Made by a program: the position numbers and the translations under genes | Shown here: piece by piece, positions 63,915 through 64,000 of the stretch | How the letters are laid out: each line of letters begins with the position of its first letter | How positions within the stretch are numbered: the stretch's first letter is position 1 | The notes under the pieces: generated by a model | The model's database searches: none | The model's input: only the letters and a program-made list of their open reading frames with translations | Told to the model about the DNA's origin: nothing | Origin: an uncultured Lachnoanaerobaculum sp. | GTDB taxonomy: Bacteria; Bacillota; Clostridia; Lachnospirales; Lachnospiraceae | Assembly (NCBI RefSeq): GCF_938015485.1 | Contig: NZ_CALLVU010000057.1 | Coordinates: 1 to 64,000, forward strand | Reading direction: 5' to 3' | DNA: 64,000 bases

Positions 63915-64000
63915 TTAATCCTTTTCAAATGACTGTTTTAATTCAGCCAACTCTTTTAGCTTTCTCTCAAATACTGATTCACCCATTCCTTTCCCGGTAG
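63915..64000 (-). CDS. Partial gene at the right edge (last 27 residues)
   Basis: The stop codon is at 63915-63917. The visible C-terminal end (TGKGMGESVFERKLKELAELK followed by QSFEKD) is a charged helix. Too little is present to name it. It faces the SUKH gene across a shared terminator. Confidence 0.4.
   Translation of the reverse strand, partial: TGKGMGESVFERKLKELAELKQSFEKD

Overview
The window looks like chromosomal DNA from an AT-rich anaerobic Firmicute, most likely a member of the Lachnospiraceae. The reasons are the 16S 5' half, AGGAGG-type ribosome binding sites throughout, a yjdF-type riboswitch, fructose PTS genes and many typical Clostridia families. A genus such as Lachnoanaerobaculum is only a guess. 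About 50 of the protein genes lie on the minus strand, together with the rRNA and tRNA genes. Only seven lie on the plus strand: a TetR regulator, an L,D-transpeptidase, sbcD, sbcC, an ABC exporter pair and a SUKH gene. By inference the replication fork passes right to left. No insertion sequence, integrase, phage structural gene or CRISPR array was seen.

Layout. 1-1455: 5' half of a 16S rRNA gene, two tandem rRNA promoters and two tRNA-Ser genes. 1.6-8.9 kb: murA, two large envelope proteins of unknown function, and a divergent TetR gene with palindromic sites over the promoter. 8.9-14.3 kb: a DUF438/hemerythrin/PAS protein, then a tight run yjdF - Sir2 - WYL - HIRAN - short YccF - TerD behind a yjdF riboswitch, and a tRNA-Arg. 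14.4-33 kb: mostly housekeeping genes (alanine symporter, L,D-transpeptidase, acetamidase, RlmD, PcrA with a LexA-like box, radical SAM YtqA, transporters, NUDIX, SbcCD) and a secreted PL9-type pectate lyase. 33-42 kb: GNAT, lipoprotein, then a five-gene module with a vWA protein, DUF5682, MoxR AAA+ ATPase, HEAT-like protein and SWIM zinc finger, which resembles E. coli yehL/M/P/Q; its DUF5682 gene is split by a one-base frameshift. 42-51 kb: dinB, lipoprotein, FlK thioesterase, MBL hydrolase, a soluble VirD4-like ATPase overlapping an atypical ClpP, a vWA protein, a macro-HTH protein and a TerF-type TerD-vWA protein. 51-61 kb: GT-C-like membrane protein, small transporters, fructose PTS plus 1-phosphofructokinase, and a CydDC-type ABC exporter. 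61-64 kb: an accessory patch of small genes (TPR-like, truncated Phd antitoxin, CrcB, zinc ribbon, HEPN, SUKH).

The two most interesting areas are the yehLMPQ-like MoxR/vWA module and the TerF-macro-vWA-ClpP-VirD4 neighbourhood. Both combine metal-ion-dependent vWA scaffolds with an ATPase and look like stress or conflict-response machinery. The functional links are inferred from gene order and domain content only.
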